Shown: piece after piece, positions 50,503 to 59,020 of the stretch
Layout of the letters: the number at the start of each line of letters is the position of its first letter
Numbering within the stretch: the first letter of the stretch is position 1
Assembly: GCA_038526245.1 (NCBI GenBank)
Contig: JBCBGZ010000006.1
Location: 17,335-81,334, forward strand
Origin: UBA5336 sp038526245
Lineage (GTDB): Bacteria; Pseudomonadota; Alphaproteobacteria; Caulobacterales; Hyphomonadaceae
DNA: 64,000 nt
Direction: 5' to 3'
The notes under the pieces: model-generated
What the model was told of the DNA's origin: nothing
Databases searched by the model: none
The model's input: the letters and a program-made list of their open reading frames with translations, nothing else
Program-made: the position numbers and the translations under genes

Positions 50503-51518
50503 ACGTCTACTATGAAAACGATGCAGACCTTTCCCTGATCCAGGGCAAGAAGGTCGCTGTCATCGGCTACGGCTCCCAGGGGCATGCCCATGTGCTCAAC
50601 CTGCGCGAAAGCGGCGTTGAACAGCTCAAGGTTGGCTTGCAGCCCACCTCCGCTTCAAAACCGAAGGCAGAAGCCGAAGGATTGGACGTGGTGTCTCCGT
50701 CCGAAGCGGCCCAATGGGCAGACGCGGTGATGATTCTGGTGCCCGATGAGAAACAGTCCGTGCTCTGGGCCAACGAGATTGAGCCCCATGTGCGCGCAGG
50801 CCAGCACATCATGTTCGGCCACGGATTTAACGTTCATTACAACCTCATCCGCCCCCCTGCCGATGTGGATGTGTCTTTGTCGGCGCCAAAGGGCCCCGGC
50901 CACACTCTGCGGGATCAATACCAGAAAGGCTTCGGTTTGCCGGGTCTCGTCGCGATTCACCAGGATGCCACGGGCAGCGCGAAAGAGGTTGCGCTCTCCT
51001 ATTCCAAGGCCATTGGCAACACCCGAGTCGGCGTGATCGAGACAACCTTCAAGGAAGAGACCGAGACGGACCTGTTCGGCGAGCAGGCCGTGCTCTGCGG
51101 CGGAGTGGTCGAGTTGATCAAGGCCGGTTTCGATACGCTTGTGGAGGCGGGCTATGCGCCTGAAATGGCGTATTTCGAGTGCCTGCACGAGGTGAAGCTG
51201 ATCGTTGACCTCATCTATGAGGGCGGCATCGCGAACATGAACTACTCCATCTCCAACACCGCTGAGTATGGCGAGTACGTCTCCGGCCCGCGCGTTGTCA
51301 CGGATGAGACCCGCGCCGCCATGAAGGGCGTTCTCGAGGACATCCAGAACGGCACCTTCGCGCGCAACTGGGTGCTTGAAAACCAGGCTGGTGCGCCGGG
51401 CTTCCACGCTATGCGTGGCAAAATGAACGACCACCTCGTTGAGGAAGTTGGCGCTGAACTGCGCGCGAAGATGCATTGGGCAAAGTCCAACCAACTCGTT
51501 GACAAGGCGCGGAACTAG
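50499..51518 (+). CDS. ilvC: Ketol-acid reductoisomerase (class I)
   Basis: A 339-residue NADP-dependent enzyme of isoleucine/valine synthesis. The Rossmann domain is at 1-182 (KVAVIGYGSQGHAHVLNLRESGVEQLKVGLQ, GHGFNVHYNLIRPPADVDVSLSAPKGPGHTLRDQYQKGFGLPGLVAIHQDATG). The knotted helical domain carries the Mg2+ ligands in TDLFGEQAVLCGGVVELIKAGFDTLVEAGYAPEMAYFECLHE. Length matches class I KARI. Its ATG overlaps the glycosyltransferase stop, so four genes from 48051 to 51518 are linked by ATGA overlaps. Confidence 0.96.
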   Translation: MNVYYENDADLSLIQGKKVAVIGYGSQGHAHVLNLRESGVEQLKVGLQPTSASKPKAEAEGLDVVSPSEAAQWADAVMILVPDEKQSVLWANEIEPHVRAGQHIMFGHGFNVHYNLIRPPADVDVSLSAPKGPGHTLRDQYQKGFGLPGLVAIHQDATGSAKEVALSYSKAIGNTRVGVIETTFKEETETDLFGEQAVLCGGVVELIKAGFDTLVEAGYAPEMAYFECLHEVKLIVDLIYEGGIANMNYSISNTAEYGEYVSGPRVVTDETRAAMKGVLEDIQNGTFARNWVLENQAGAPGFHAMRGKMNDHLVEEVGAELRAKMHWAKSNQLVDKARN

Positions 51519-51523
51519 GCGCC

Positions 51524-52333
51524 GTGCCAGAGCCTTCCGGCCGCATCTGGTTTCCGGGAAATCCATGGCCAGACGGCCATGCGCTGAAAGAAATGGAGCT
51601 TTGGGGGATCCTCTCCGGTGAAGGACACCCCTGGGCTCTGCCAGGCTTGCATCTCCATCTCTGCATCCGATCCCAGGACTATGATTCAGAGATGGGCGAG
51701 GCCGAGCGCGATGCCGCCTATGATGGCGAAAGCGAAGAGATAGATCGGGGAATCGACCGCAGCAGCTGGCAGTCCTACATCGTCTGGGGCAACTACCATG
51801 CGTGCCGTATCGAAACGAATGTCGGGCCGCGTCTTGGGAGCGATTCTGAGCCGTTCGCTCTCGATTGGCTTGCGGGTCGCCGCTTCGAACTCGATCCAGT
51901 AGACCCCGACGCCGAGTATATCGACTTCGATAGCCAGGCCTTCCATTGCTACATTCTCGGTCATGATGCCGTTGCCGGCCATGATCTCCACTTGAAGGCG
52001 AGTGAAGCGACCGGGCATTTCGACATCGATTGGTCCGGCAAGGTCGCGCTCGCCTACGGCGGGGACGATGTCTATCGCTACGATTTTCGCGCTGAGATGC
52101 GGAGCGTCCCGTTCCAGGGGTTCATGGCCCCCGCCTGGTTTGACCTCGTCAAGGAAAAGCGCGGTTTGTTCGGAAAAACGGAGACCAGGAGCGTGAACCG
52201 GCGGGACGGGCAGTCGCTTGAGGTGCGAGAAGCTGCCTTGCGGGAGCTGGCCGCGCGTTACTTAGCTGTTCCCCAAGAGGCCTTGGCGTTCGAAGCGCGC
52301 AAACACAAGGACTGGCTTCGCCTGAAAATCTAG
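51524..52333 (+). CDS. Conserved-looking protein of unknown function after ilvC
   Basis: A 269-residue soluble protein starting with GTG five bases after the ilvC stop (AGGCGCC as weak ribosome site). It has no membrane helix or signal peptide. It is acidic and Trp/Tyr/His-rich, with segments such as RIWFPGNPWPDGHALKEMELWG, WQSYIVWGNYHACRI and HFDIDWSGKVALAYGGDDVYRYDFRAEM, which suggest beta-sandwich folding. I do not recognise a family. Its stop overlaps the convergent barrel gene by four bases. Being the last gene of the ilv unit, it may be co-regulated with branched-chain synthesis, but nothing in the sequence links it to the pathway. Confidence 0.65.
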   Translation: MPEPSGRIWFPGNPWPDGHALKEMELWGILSGEGHPWALPGLHLHLCIRSQDYDSEMGEAERDAAYDGESEEIDRGIDRSSWQSYIVWGNYHACRIETNVGPRLGSDSEPFALDWLAGRRFELDPVDPDAEYIDFDSQAFHCYILGHDAVAGHDLHLKASEATGHFDIDWSGKVALAYGGDDVYRYDFRAEMRSVPFQGFMAPAWFDLVKEKRGLFGKTETRSVNRRDGQSLEVREAALRELAARYLAVPQEALAFEARKHKDWLRLKI

Positions 52334-53448
52334 CGCGCCCGGATGCCGCCCAGGTCGAAGGTGGCGCCCCAGGAAAGGCTGATCAGAGCGCTCCAATTGA
52401 GTTCGTCTCCGGCTTGTTGTGCAACACCGCCTGCTTCAATCTGGACGCTCTCTCCAAGGCTCCAGACCGCGCTTGCGCCCACCTGGCCGTATTCATCGAA
52501 ACCATAAAGCGGATCACCGCGCTCAGCGATCAGGCCGTCGCCGCTATAGTAACTGCCGTGGATGCGAAGGCGTGAGGCATCGTTCGGGGCCAGGTCTGCC
52601 TGGGCCTTCACCTCAAAGCCGCCGCTGGTCACGCTGCTGGTGTCCTTGGTCGAGAAGGACGAACCAAGGCCATGGACGCCAAGGCGAAGATCGTCGATCC
52701 AGCTCAGCCCGCCGGGTTGGGCCACGCCGACTGATCCCCCAACACGGCCAACGAAGTTATCGTCCACGCGGCGGCTTTCGCTGATCTGACCGCCTGCATG
52801 GGACCACAATACCTGAGCGTCCAGTCGCACCAGATCGTCCAGCAAACGCAACTGGGATGCATTGCCGATCTCGAATTCTTCCGCGTCGATCTCCCCTTCG
52901 CGAATGCGCCAGTTGATCCACGTGTCCTGCTTCCAGGCAGAGCGGTCGACGCGGAACTGGAACCCTTGTTCTGTCAGGTCCCGGTAACGCGCCGTGTCGT
53001 CCAGCAGGGCGTCATGAATCCAGTGGGTCTGGGCCAGTGTGCCGCCGATGATGAACATGTTGTCCGACGGTTCTGCGACGATCCGGATCATCGGCTCGAT
53101 CTCGTCAATGCTGTCATCATCGCCGAAATTCTGGCCCAGAACAGCGCCGAGTTCGACCGACACGGTGTCGCTGGCGGCATAGCGCGCGCGGATCGGGAGG
53201 ATGGCACCAAAGAACGTTTCCCCATCGAGTTCGCCCAGGTCAATCAGCTCTAGGTTTTTGAAAAAGACGCCCGTTTCGACCACAAGGTCGACCTCGCCCA
53301 CAGGCGTACCGGATTGGTCTTCAAAGCCGTAATTTTGGCCCAATACGGTTGAATTATCGATCAGGGAGAAGTCTTCAGCGCTCGCGGCAAAAGGTAGAAG
53401 GCCCAGGCTTGAGGCGAGACAGGCGATCCGTTTTACCCACGATTTCAT
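52330..53448 (-). CDS. Putative outer-membrane beta-barrel protein
   Basis: A 372-residue protein with a signal peptide (LASSLGLLPFAASA, cleaved before EDFSL). The mature part consists of alternating amphipathic strands (VDLVVETGVFFKNLELIDLGEL, FFGAILPIRARYAASDTVSVELGAVLGQ, LRIHGSYYSGDG, VGASAVWSLGESVQIEAGGVA), fitting a barrel of about 16 strands. It ends GIRAR, not with an aromatic residue, which is atypical. No family name or substrate is apparent. A promoter must lie in 53449-53550, where GATTAA occurs twice, but no clear -35/-10 pair is seen. Confidence 0.65.
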   Translation of the reverse strand: MKSWVKRIACLASSLGLLPFAASAEDFSLIDNSTVLGQNYGFEDQSGTPVGEVDLVVETGVFFKNLELIDLGELDGETFFGAILPIRARYAASDTVSVELGAVLGQNFGDDDSIDEIEPMIRIVAEPSDNMFIIGGTLAQTHWIHDALLDDTARYRDLTEQGFQFRVDRSAWKQDTWINWRIREGEIDAEEFEIGNASQLRLLDDLVRLDAQVLWSHAGGQISESRRVDDNFVGRVGGSVGVAQPGGLSWIDDLRLGVHGLGSSFSTKDTSSVTSGGFEVKAQADLAPNDASRLRIHGSYYSGDGLIAERGDPLYGFDEYGQVGASAVWSLGESVQIEAGGVAQQAGDELNWSALISLSWGATFDLGGIRAR

Positions 53449-53550
53449 GGCACTATCCCCGCACGATTAATCCCTCCGATTAACCGCTTGGTGATATTCG
53501 TGCAACGCGCGAGGGCAAGGTTGACCATTTCGCCCGGCCAGGTGTGGGTT

Positions 53551-54156
53551 TCAGGGCACAGGCGCCCACCGCGCCCGCCAAGTGTCGAGGGCATCGCGGG
53601 CGATCCAGTCCGGGTCGCCTGCCGCGTCTATGGCATCGCCAAGCACGAGGCCGCGCATCAGTGTCGAATGCTCGATCATGCCCTGCAACTGCCCGGCTAT
53701 GTGACCAAGCTCCGGATCATCGCCAGCACGCCCGGTCTCACGGGCCACTGCTGCGGCGAAGACTTCGGAAATGCGTGACTTGGTGGAGGCATAGAAACTC
53801 TCTGCCAAGGCGCCGCCGCGCCCGGTTTCCGACACCAGCATGCGCACGATCGCCCGGGTGCGCGGCGCCGTGAGCAGGTGAGCATAGGCGCTGGCCAATT
53901 GGTCCAGGCGGGCTGCTTCGCCGGGCTCCAGAGCGCCGTCCAGCACGTCGAGGGCATCTGAGGCGACGGATTCGAAGAGGGCGGTCTTGGAGGCGAAATG
54001 GCGATAAAGCGTGGCAGTCGAGACGCCCGCTTCTGCCGCTACCCGCTCCATGGACGTGCCCGCAAAACCGTCCCGGCTAAAAAGCGCCAGAGCGGCGTCC
54101 AAAATCGCGGCGTGCTTCTCCCGGCTGCGTTTGGCGCGAAAGGCTTCAAGGGTCAT
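53551..54156 (-). CDS. TetR-family transcriptional regulator
   Basis: A 201-residue repressor-type protein. The N-terminal helix-turn-helix is typical (AILDAALALFSRDGFAGTSMERVAAEAGVSTATLYRHFASKTALFESV, residues about 15-65). The all-helical C-terminal ligand domain is not assignable. The start is ATG 54156, with GGCAGG eight bases upstream; the frame could extend two codons to a TTG. It is divergent from the beta-propeller lipoprotein/SDR pair at 54240-56413, and a GTAAA…TTTAC palindrome lies between, so it probably controls these genes and itself. Confidence 0.9.
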   Translation of the reverse strand: MTLEAFRAKRSREKHAAILDAALALFSRDGFAGTSMERVAAEAGVSTATLYRHFASKTALFESVASDALDVLDGALEPGEAARLDQLASAYAHLLTAPRTRAIVRMLVSETGRGGALAESFYASTKSRISEVFAAAVARETGRAGDDPELGHIAGQLQGMIEHSTLMRGLVLGDAIDAAGDPDWIARDALDTWRARWAPVP

Positions 54157-54186
54157 CGGCAAGGCCTGCCAGCTTCAATTCCTCTT

Positions 54187-54209
54187 GTAAACGAAAACGA
54201 TCATTTTAC
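54187..54209. promoter_or_regulatory. Candidate TetR operator
   Basis: GTAAACGA (54187-54194) and TCATTTTAC (54201-54209) form an imperfect inverted repeat centred in the 83-base divergent spacer. TetR-family operators are usually such palindromes between the regulator and its target. The match is imperfect and the site unproven. Confidence 0.4.
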
Positions 54210-54239
54210 TTTGGGGGGGAGGCAGATCGGAGAGAGACC

Positions 54240-55598
54240 ATGGGTTGGATCGTCAGAGCCGGATTGGCTGGTATTCTGGGGCTTGGCGTGGCGGGCTGTG
54301 TCGTTGCTGATTTCTCAAGCGATGATCCGGGCTTTGAGGAAGCGCCTGGCGCGTTCGAGGGGCGATTCCTTGCCGTTTCAGATGCAGACATGGCCGGCAC
54401 GGCCTACGCCAACGGCCAGCTGGAGCCTTTCGAGGGGGCCATTGACGAGATCACACTGTTCCAGGGCGGCGCGGCGGGCCCTTTGGCGGACGCGCCCAAT
54501 TCGGTGATTTCATGGCCGCAGATCATCGATGTGCATCCCCGGTTTCCGGTCGCCTATGTGATCGAAACGCGCGGGCCCGCGCCTGCCGGACTCGCGGCGA
54601 TGGAGAGTGTCTACGCCGAGTTTCCCGTTGGCACCGCGCTTAATCTCTACAATGCGTCCAACGGGACTCTGGACCGAACGCTCGAATTCACTGGCCAACT
54701 GGAAAACCCGCAATCGGTCGAAGTCTCGCCCGATGGACGGTTCCTCCTCATTGCCCAGGAGACCGACAATGCCGAAATGGCCATCATCCCGCTCACGCCC
54801 GAGGGTTGGCCGGCGTTGAGTGAGGACCAGGCTCTGGACCTTCGCACATTCGCACTCAATCCACCCTATCGGGAGGGCGATGCCGAGCGCCGCCTGCGCG
54901 TGGCGCACCTTTCGCCGGACGGTCAGACGCTTGCAGTCAATGTCGGCAATGTGCGGGTACAGTTCTATCGCCTTGAGCTGGGCGCGGATGGCCTGCCGGA
55001 TGGCGTTTCCGCGCTTGGTGAGGCGATTGATGTGGGCGTGCGCCTGGCAGTGGGGCGCTGGACGCCCGATGGTCGCCACTTCCTCATCACCGATGTGAAC
55101 TCCTATGACTCCAGCTTCGCCATGCTCACCCAGCGGGGCGGCCAGGTACATGTCGTCGCCCCGCCCGAAGGTGCATCGGCGGCGCGTCTCGTGGACAGTG
55201 CCCGGGTCGGCCGGTTTGCCGAGGGGCTGGAAATCTCTGACGATGGCACCCGCGTCGCTTCCATCGCCATGGGGCGGACCTACCTGCCGGAACTGCCTTT
55301 CCTCGAGATTTGGCCCAAGCGGCGCACCTATTCGCTGCACTTGCTTTCGCTCGACCCAGAAACAGGCGAACTCGCCGTACTGGATGAAATCCGGGCGGCG
55401 GGTGTCCTTCCGGAAGACGTGATCTTCGATGAAACGGGGCGCAACCTGGCCGTGGCGACATTCCACCGCCGCAAGGGCGCCGATCGCCAGCGCGGTTTCG
55501 TAGACTTTTTCTCGATTACGCAGGACGGTGAGCTTGTGGCCCAAGACAAGACGCAGGCCGTCATGCGCGGGCCCCATGACCTTGTGAGGCTGCCATGA
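54240..55598 (+). CDS. Beta-propeller lipoprotein (lactonase/WD40-like fold)
   Basis: A 452-residue lipoprotein with lipobox GLGVAGC (Cys20). The mature protein shows propeller-blade repeats of the kind VSPDGRFLLIAQETDN, LSPDGQTLAVNVGN, WTPDGRHFLITDVN, ISDDGTRVASIAMG and DETGRNLAVATFHR, about five to seven blades, as in seven-bladed lactonase/YVTN-type propellers. Whether it is an enzyme or a binding scaffold is not visible. Its stop overlaps the following SDR gene (ATGA). Both are divergent from the TetR gene, so an inducible periplasmic-sensor or lactone-processing unit is possible. GGAGAGAGA precedes the ATG. Confidence 0.75.
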   Translation: MGWIVRAGLAGILGLGVAGCVVADFSSDDPGFEEAPGAFEGRFLAVSDADMAGTAYANGQLEPFEGAIDEITLFQGGAAGPLADAPNSVISWPQIIDVHPRFPVAYVIETRGPAPAGLAAMESVYAEFPVGTALNLYNASNGTLDRTLEFTGQLENPQSVEVSPDGRFLLIAQETDNAEMAIIPLTPEGWPALSEDQALDLRTFALNPPYREGDAERRLRVAHLSPDGQTLAVNVGNVRVQFYRLELGADGLPDGVSALGEAIDVGVRLAVGRWTPDGRHFLITDVNSYDSSFAMLTQRGGQVHVVAPPEGASAARLVDSARVGRFAEGLEISDDGTRVASIAMGRTYLPELPFLEIWPKRRTYSLHLLSLDPETGELAVLDEIRAAGVLPEDVIFDETGRNLAVATFHRRKGADRQRGFVDFFSITQDGELVAQDKTQAVMRGPHDLVRLP

Positions 55599-56413
55599 CA
55601 GATATGAGCGCATTTGAAGGCCGACTGGCCATGATCACCGGAGCCGGCGACGGCATCGGTGCCATGTTGGCGCGCGGCTTTGCTCGAGCTGGAATGGTGG
55701 TGTGTGTCCAGGATATTCGCGCGGATGCGGCAAAGGCCGTGGCCCAAGACATCGGCAACGGTGCCTTTCCGTTGGCGTTTGATGTGAGCGACCGGATGGC
55801 GTGCCTTGAAGCCGCAGAAACCCTGTCGTCCCGCGGAGCGCCGCTGTCGCTATTATGGGCGAATGCCGGAGTTGGCGTCGGTAGCCCGGTGCTGACGGGT
55901 AAACCCCACCAGATCGAGTGGGCCTTCAGCGTCAACGTCCTCGGCATCGCCTGGACGGCCCAGGCCTTTGTGCCCCTGATGACAGACGCGGACGGCCCAC
56001 GCCACGTGGGGTTCACCGCCTCAAGCGCCGCACTCACGGCGCCAGCGGGCGATTTCCCGCTCTATGCGCTCTCCAAACACGGCACATTCGCCATGGCAGA
56101 TGCGCTTTCCCACGAATTGGCACGCGACGGGGTTACATCGACCATCCTGTGTCCGGGCCTTTTTAACTCTGAGATCTGGGACGGCGCCAAGGCCCGGCCC
56201 GAGCGGTTTGGCGGGCCGCGCCGCATGGACCCGAAGATTGCCGGCATGTGGAGAAATGCGAAGGACCCGGCGGTCATGTGGCCCGCAATCGCTGACAATA
56301 TTGCAGCAGGCGGGGGGCTCCTCATCTGCGACCCCGGCGCAGAGGATCGCCCGATAAGGGACCGCGCGAAAACCCGCGCCGACTGGATCGCGGGCGCGAT
56401 TGTGGACGTCTAA
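55595..56413 (+). CDS. Short-chain dehydrogenase/reductase
   Basis: A 272-residue classical SDR. The NAD(P) loop is MITGAGDGIGAMLARGFARAG (TGxxxGxG), the structural motif is LLWANAGVG, and the active site has Ser in FTASSAALTAPAGDFPLYALSKHG followed by the YxxxK pair (Tyr and Lys of YALSK). An Asp at VCVQDIRAD ending strand 2 favours NAD over NADP. Substrate is unknown. It is coupled to the upstream propeller lipoprotein and ends four bases into the convergent ATP-grasp gene. Confidence 0.9.
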   Translation: MTDMSAFEGRLAMITGAGDGIGAMLARGFARAGMVVCVQDIRADAAKAVAQDIGNGAFPLAFDVSDRMACLEAAETLSSRGAPLSLLWANAGVGVGSPVLTGKPHQIEWAFSVNVLGIAWTAQAFVPLMTDADGPRHVGFTASSAALTAPAGDFPLYALSKHGTFAMADALSHELARDGVTSTILCPGLFNSEIWDGAKARPERFGGPRRMDPKIAGMWRNAKDPAVMWPAIADNIAAGGGLLICDPGAEDRPIRDRAKTRADWIAGAIVDV

Positions 56414-57276
56414 AGCCTCGCCTTAAGCGCTTCCGCCAGGTGCTCGCCCACATTAGGGCCTTGCTTCGGGTAGAGGTAGGGCTCGATCAGCTCCAGCTCC
56501 ATCAGGAGCAATCCGCCATCTTCGGCGCGGAGCATATCCACGCGGGCATAGAGCGGTGGCGTTCCCAGAGCGGCGAGCACCTGCTGGGCGGCGGCCAGGT
56601 CGGCTGCGCTCGGTGTGATTTCTGTCTCGGCGCCGCCATAGAGAGATTGAATGCGGTAATCACCCGGCTTCGCGGTTTTCAAAAGCGCGTGGGAGAGCTG
56701 CCCGCCAATCATCACAAAACTGATCTCCCCCTCGTCGAGAATGGAGCCCATGAAGGGTTGAACCATCATCGGGTGGGGCATGTGTGGAATGGCCTCGCCG
56801 CGGCGCAGCCTGTGCTGACCGTCCGCGCCTGCCCCGACCTGGCGCTTGAAGACGAGGTCATCACTGCCGAGTTCGTCGAAAGCGGCCCTTACGGCCTCGT
56901 CGGTCATTTCATCGATCCACAGGGTGGGAATCAGACGTGCGCCCTTGGCCTCAAGGTCCCTCAAATACGTCTTCCGGCTGTTCCAGCGCACGAGGTCTAC
57001 TGGATTAAACAGGCGCGTGGCGGCTTCCATCGATGCCAGAGTTGCCAGGAACTCGTCGGCGCGGTCCCAATAGTCCCAGGTCGTGCCAATGATAATGGCA
57101 GCGTAGGCTGACCAATCTGCGTCGGGGTCATCCCAGGCAACATCTTCAATCTCCATCCCCCTGGCCGCAAAGGCTGGGCGCATGGCGTCCATCATCCAGT
57201 CATGCTCATGGGCGTCGCTCCGCCTGTCCGGGGAGCTGGGCAGTGTGATGGAGCAGGCGAGATAGGCAATGCGCAT
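56410..57276 (-). CDS. ATP-grasp enzyme (RimK/DcsG-like)
   Basis: A 288-residue ATP-grasp protein. The N-terminal domain has EIEDVAWDDPDADWSAYAAIIIGTTWDYWDRADEFL, a pattern of the small ATP-grasp group that includes the cycloserine ligase DcsG. ATP-binding segments are WNSRKTYLRDLEAKGARLIPT, DDLVFKRQVGAGADGQHRLRRGE and MVQPFMGSILDEGEISFVMIGGQLSHALLKTAKPGDYRIQS. Metal residues lie at LLLMELELIEPYLYP. It probably joins an amino acid or carboxylate to another group, but partner genes for cycloserine synthesis are absent and the substrate is not known. The start is ATG 57276. Confidence 0.8.
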   Translation of the reverse strand: MRIAYLACSITLPSSPDRRSDAHEHDWMMDAMRPAFAARGMEIEDVAWDDPDADWSAYAAIIIGTTWDYWDRADEFLATLASMEAATRLFNPVDLVRWNSRKTYLRDLEAKGARLIPTLWIDEMTDEAVRAAFDELGSDDLVFKRQVGAGADGQHRLRRGEAIPHMPHPMMVQPFMGSILDEGEISFVMIGGQLSHALLKTAKPGDYRIQSLYGGAETEITPSAADLAAAQQVLAALGTPPLYARVDMLRAEDGGLLLMELELIEPYLYPKQGPNVGEHLAEALKARL

Positions 57277-57379
57277 GGGTCTGGCTGGGTCTCTTCTGAG
57301 GTGCAAAGCTTGCCCTTAGCGCGGCCCGGCGATAGGCGACACCCCAAGGCCTAAATTGGCCACACGTAAAGGACAGTCC

Positions 57380-58375
57380 ATGAGTGAACCCCAGTTTGAC
57401 GTCGTTGGCCTCGGCAATGCGATTGTTGATGTGATTGCGCCCGTTGAAGACGCATTCCTCAACACATGGGACATTCGCAAGAACGGCATGACCTTGATCG
57501 AGGAAGACCGCGCAGAGACCCTGACCGGCGCTGCAGACGGCCAGGAACTGTCAGGCGGCTCTGGCGCGAACACGATTGCCGGGGTGGCCAGCTTTGGCGG
57601 GAAAGCTGGCTATATCGGCAAGGTGGCGCGCGACCGATTGGGCGAAGTGTTTGCGCGCGAGACCCGCGCCATCGGTGTCGAATTCAATACGGCACCGCTG
57701 GAAAATGGTCCCGCCACCGCGCGCTCAATCATATTCGTCACGCCCGACGGCGCGCGCAGCATGAACACCTTCCTCGGCGCCTCGGTGATGTTCTCCCCTG
57801 CCGACGTGGATGAGGACATGGTCCGCGGCGGCGCCATTCTATACCTGGAGGGCTACCTGTTCGACCGAGACGACGCGAAGGCCGCCTTTGTCCATGCGTC
57901 CGAGGTCGCCAAGGCCGCGGGGCGGAAGGTGGCACTCACGCTTTCGGACAATTTTTGCGTCGACCGTCACCGGGACAGTTTCCGCCACCTGATCTCCGGC
58001 CATGCGGACATCGTGTTCGCCAATGAAGCCGAACTTCTGTCGCTTTACGAGACCGATGATTTCGCTGCGGCATTGGCACAGCTGCAGGCCGACACAGCGG
58101 TGGCAGCGGTTACGCGCAGCGAAGTTGGGTCGGTCGTGGTGGGAGATGGCGATGCGATCCACTTGCCAGCAGAACCTGTGGAAAAGGTTGTCGACACGAC
58201 TGGCGCGGGCGATCAATATGCCGCCGGTTTCCTGTTCGGCGTTGCCCGCGGCCTGCCCCTCGCCACATGCGGCAAGCTCGGCCACATCGCCGCCGCCGAG
58301 GTCATCAGCCATTACGGCCCCCGCCCGGAAGTGAGCCTCGCCGAGCTGGCCAAAAAAGCTGGGATCGAGGTCTAG
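57380..58375 (+). CDS. PfkB-family kinase (adenosine kinase-like)
   Basis: A 331-residue ribokinase/PfkB-fold kinase. PfkB signature 1 region is GGSGANTIAGVASFGGKAGYIGKVARDRLG and the C-terminal signature with the catalytic Asp is VVDTTGAGDQYAAGFLFGVARG. The N-terminus DVVGLGNAIVDVIAPVEDAFLN is like the bacterial adenosine kinases of alphaproteobacteria, which make AMP from adenosine; another sugar or nucleoside cannot be excluded. AAGGA lies six bases before the ATG. It stands alone; the convergent isomerase gene ends 10 bases away. Confidence 0.85.
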   Translation: MSEPQFDVVGLGNAIVDVIAPVEDAFLNTWDIRKNGMTLIEEDRAETLTGAADGQELSGGSGANTIAGVASFGGKAGYIGKVARDRLGEVFARETRAIGVEFNTAPLENGPATARSIIFVTPDGARSMNTFLGASVMFSPADVDEDMVRGGAILYLEGYLFDRDDAKAAFVHASEVAKAAGRKVALTLSDNFCVDRHRDSFRHLISGHADIVFANEAELLSLYETDDFAAALAQLQADTAVAAVTRSEVGSVVVGDGDAIHLPAEPVEKVVDTTGAGDQYAAGFLFGVARGLPLATCGKLGHIAAAEVISHYGPRPEVSLAELAKKAGIEV

Positions 58376-58385
58376 CGACCGCCGC

Positions 58386-58994
58386 TCAGCCCTGTTTGGC
58401 TATCTCTTCTTCGACTTGGCCGAGGCGCTCCTTGCCGAAGAACATTTCCTCGCCGACGTAGAAAGTCGGGATGCCAAAGGCGCCGCGCTCGACCGCCGCG
58501 GTGGTGTTTTCAATCAGCTTCTGCTTGATGGCCGGGTCCTGGGTGGCTTCCAGCAGGGCCGCGCCATCGAAGCCCGCATCGGTCATCGCCGTCGCGAACA
58601 CCTCCGGGTCGTCCATTTTCAGCCCATCCTCCCACATGGCCTTAAGGCCCGCCTCCACATAGGCGTCCAGCTTTCCATCGCGCTCGGCTGCCAATGCGCC
58701 GCGCTGCAGTATCACCGTATTGACCGGGAAATTCGGGTTCATGCGGAAGGCGGTCAGCCCATGCTTTGCGATGAAGCGCTGCATCTCGATCCGGTCATAG
58801 TCCAGCTTCCCCTTCACATTGCCGAACGCCATCATCGGGGCCTGGTTGTTTGTCGATTTGAAAATGCCGCCCAGCAGGCAGGGGATCAGATTGACCGTAG
58901 CGCCCGTGCGCGCGGCGATCTCTGCCAGGGGCTTGTGGACGAGATAGGCATTCGGACTGGCGAAATCGAAGATGAAGTCGATGGTGGCTGGCAT
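58386..58994 (-). CDS. 2-hydroxychromene-2-carboxylate isomerase family protein (DsbA-like fold)
   Basis: A 202-residue kappa-class GST/DsbA-like protein. The N-terminal IDFIFDFASPNAYLVHKPLAEIAARTG has Ser-Pro at the active site, as in hydroxychromene-carboxylate isomerases (naphthalene pathway) instead of the CxxC of DsbA. LIPCLLGGIFKSTNNQAP, and GAFGIPTFYVGEEMFFGKERL with cis-Pro, are also typical. Glutathione-dependent isomerisation is the expected reaction; no aromatic-degradation genes accompany it. It lies 26 bases after the HxlR gene and should be controlled by it. Confidence 0.88.
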   Translation of the reverse strand: MPATIDFIFDFASPNAYLVHKPLAEIAARTGATVNLIPCLLGGIFKSTNNQAPMMAFGNVKGKLDYDRIEMQRFIAKHGLTAFRMNPNFPVNTVILQRGALAAERDGKLDAYVEAGLKAMWEDGLKMDDPEVFATAMTDAGFDGAALLEATQDPAIKQKLIENTTAAVERGAFGIPTFYVGEEMFFGKERLGQVEEEIAKQG

Positions 58995-59020
58995 GGTGTG
59001 GGTCCTCCGGAGGGGTTTGC

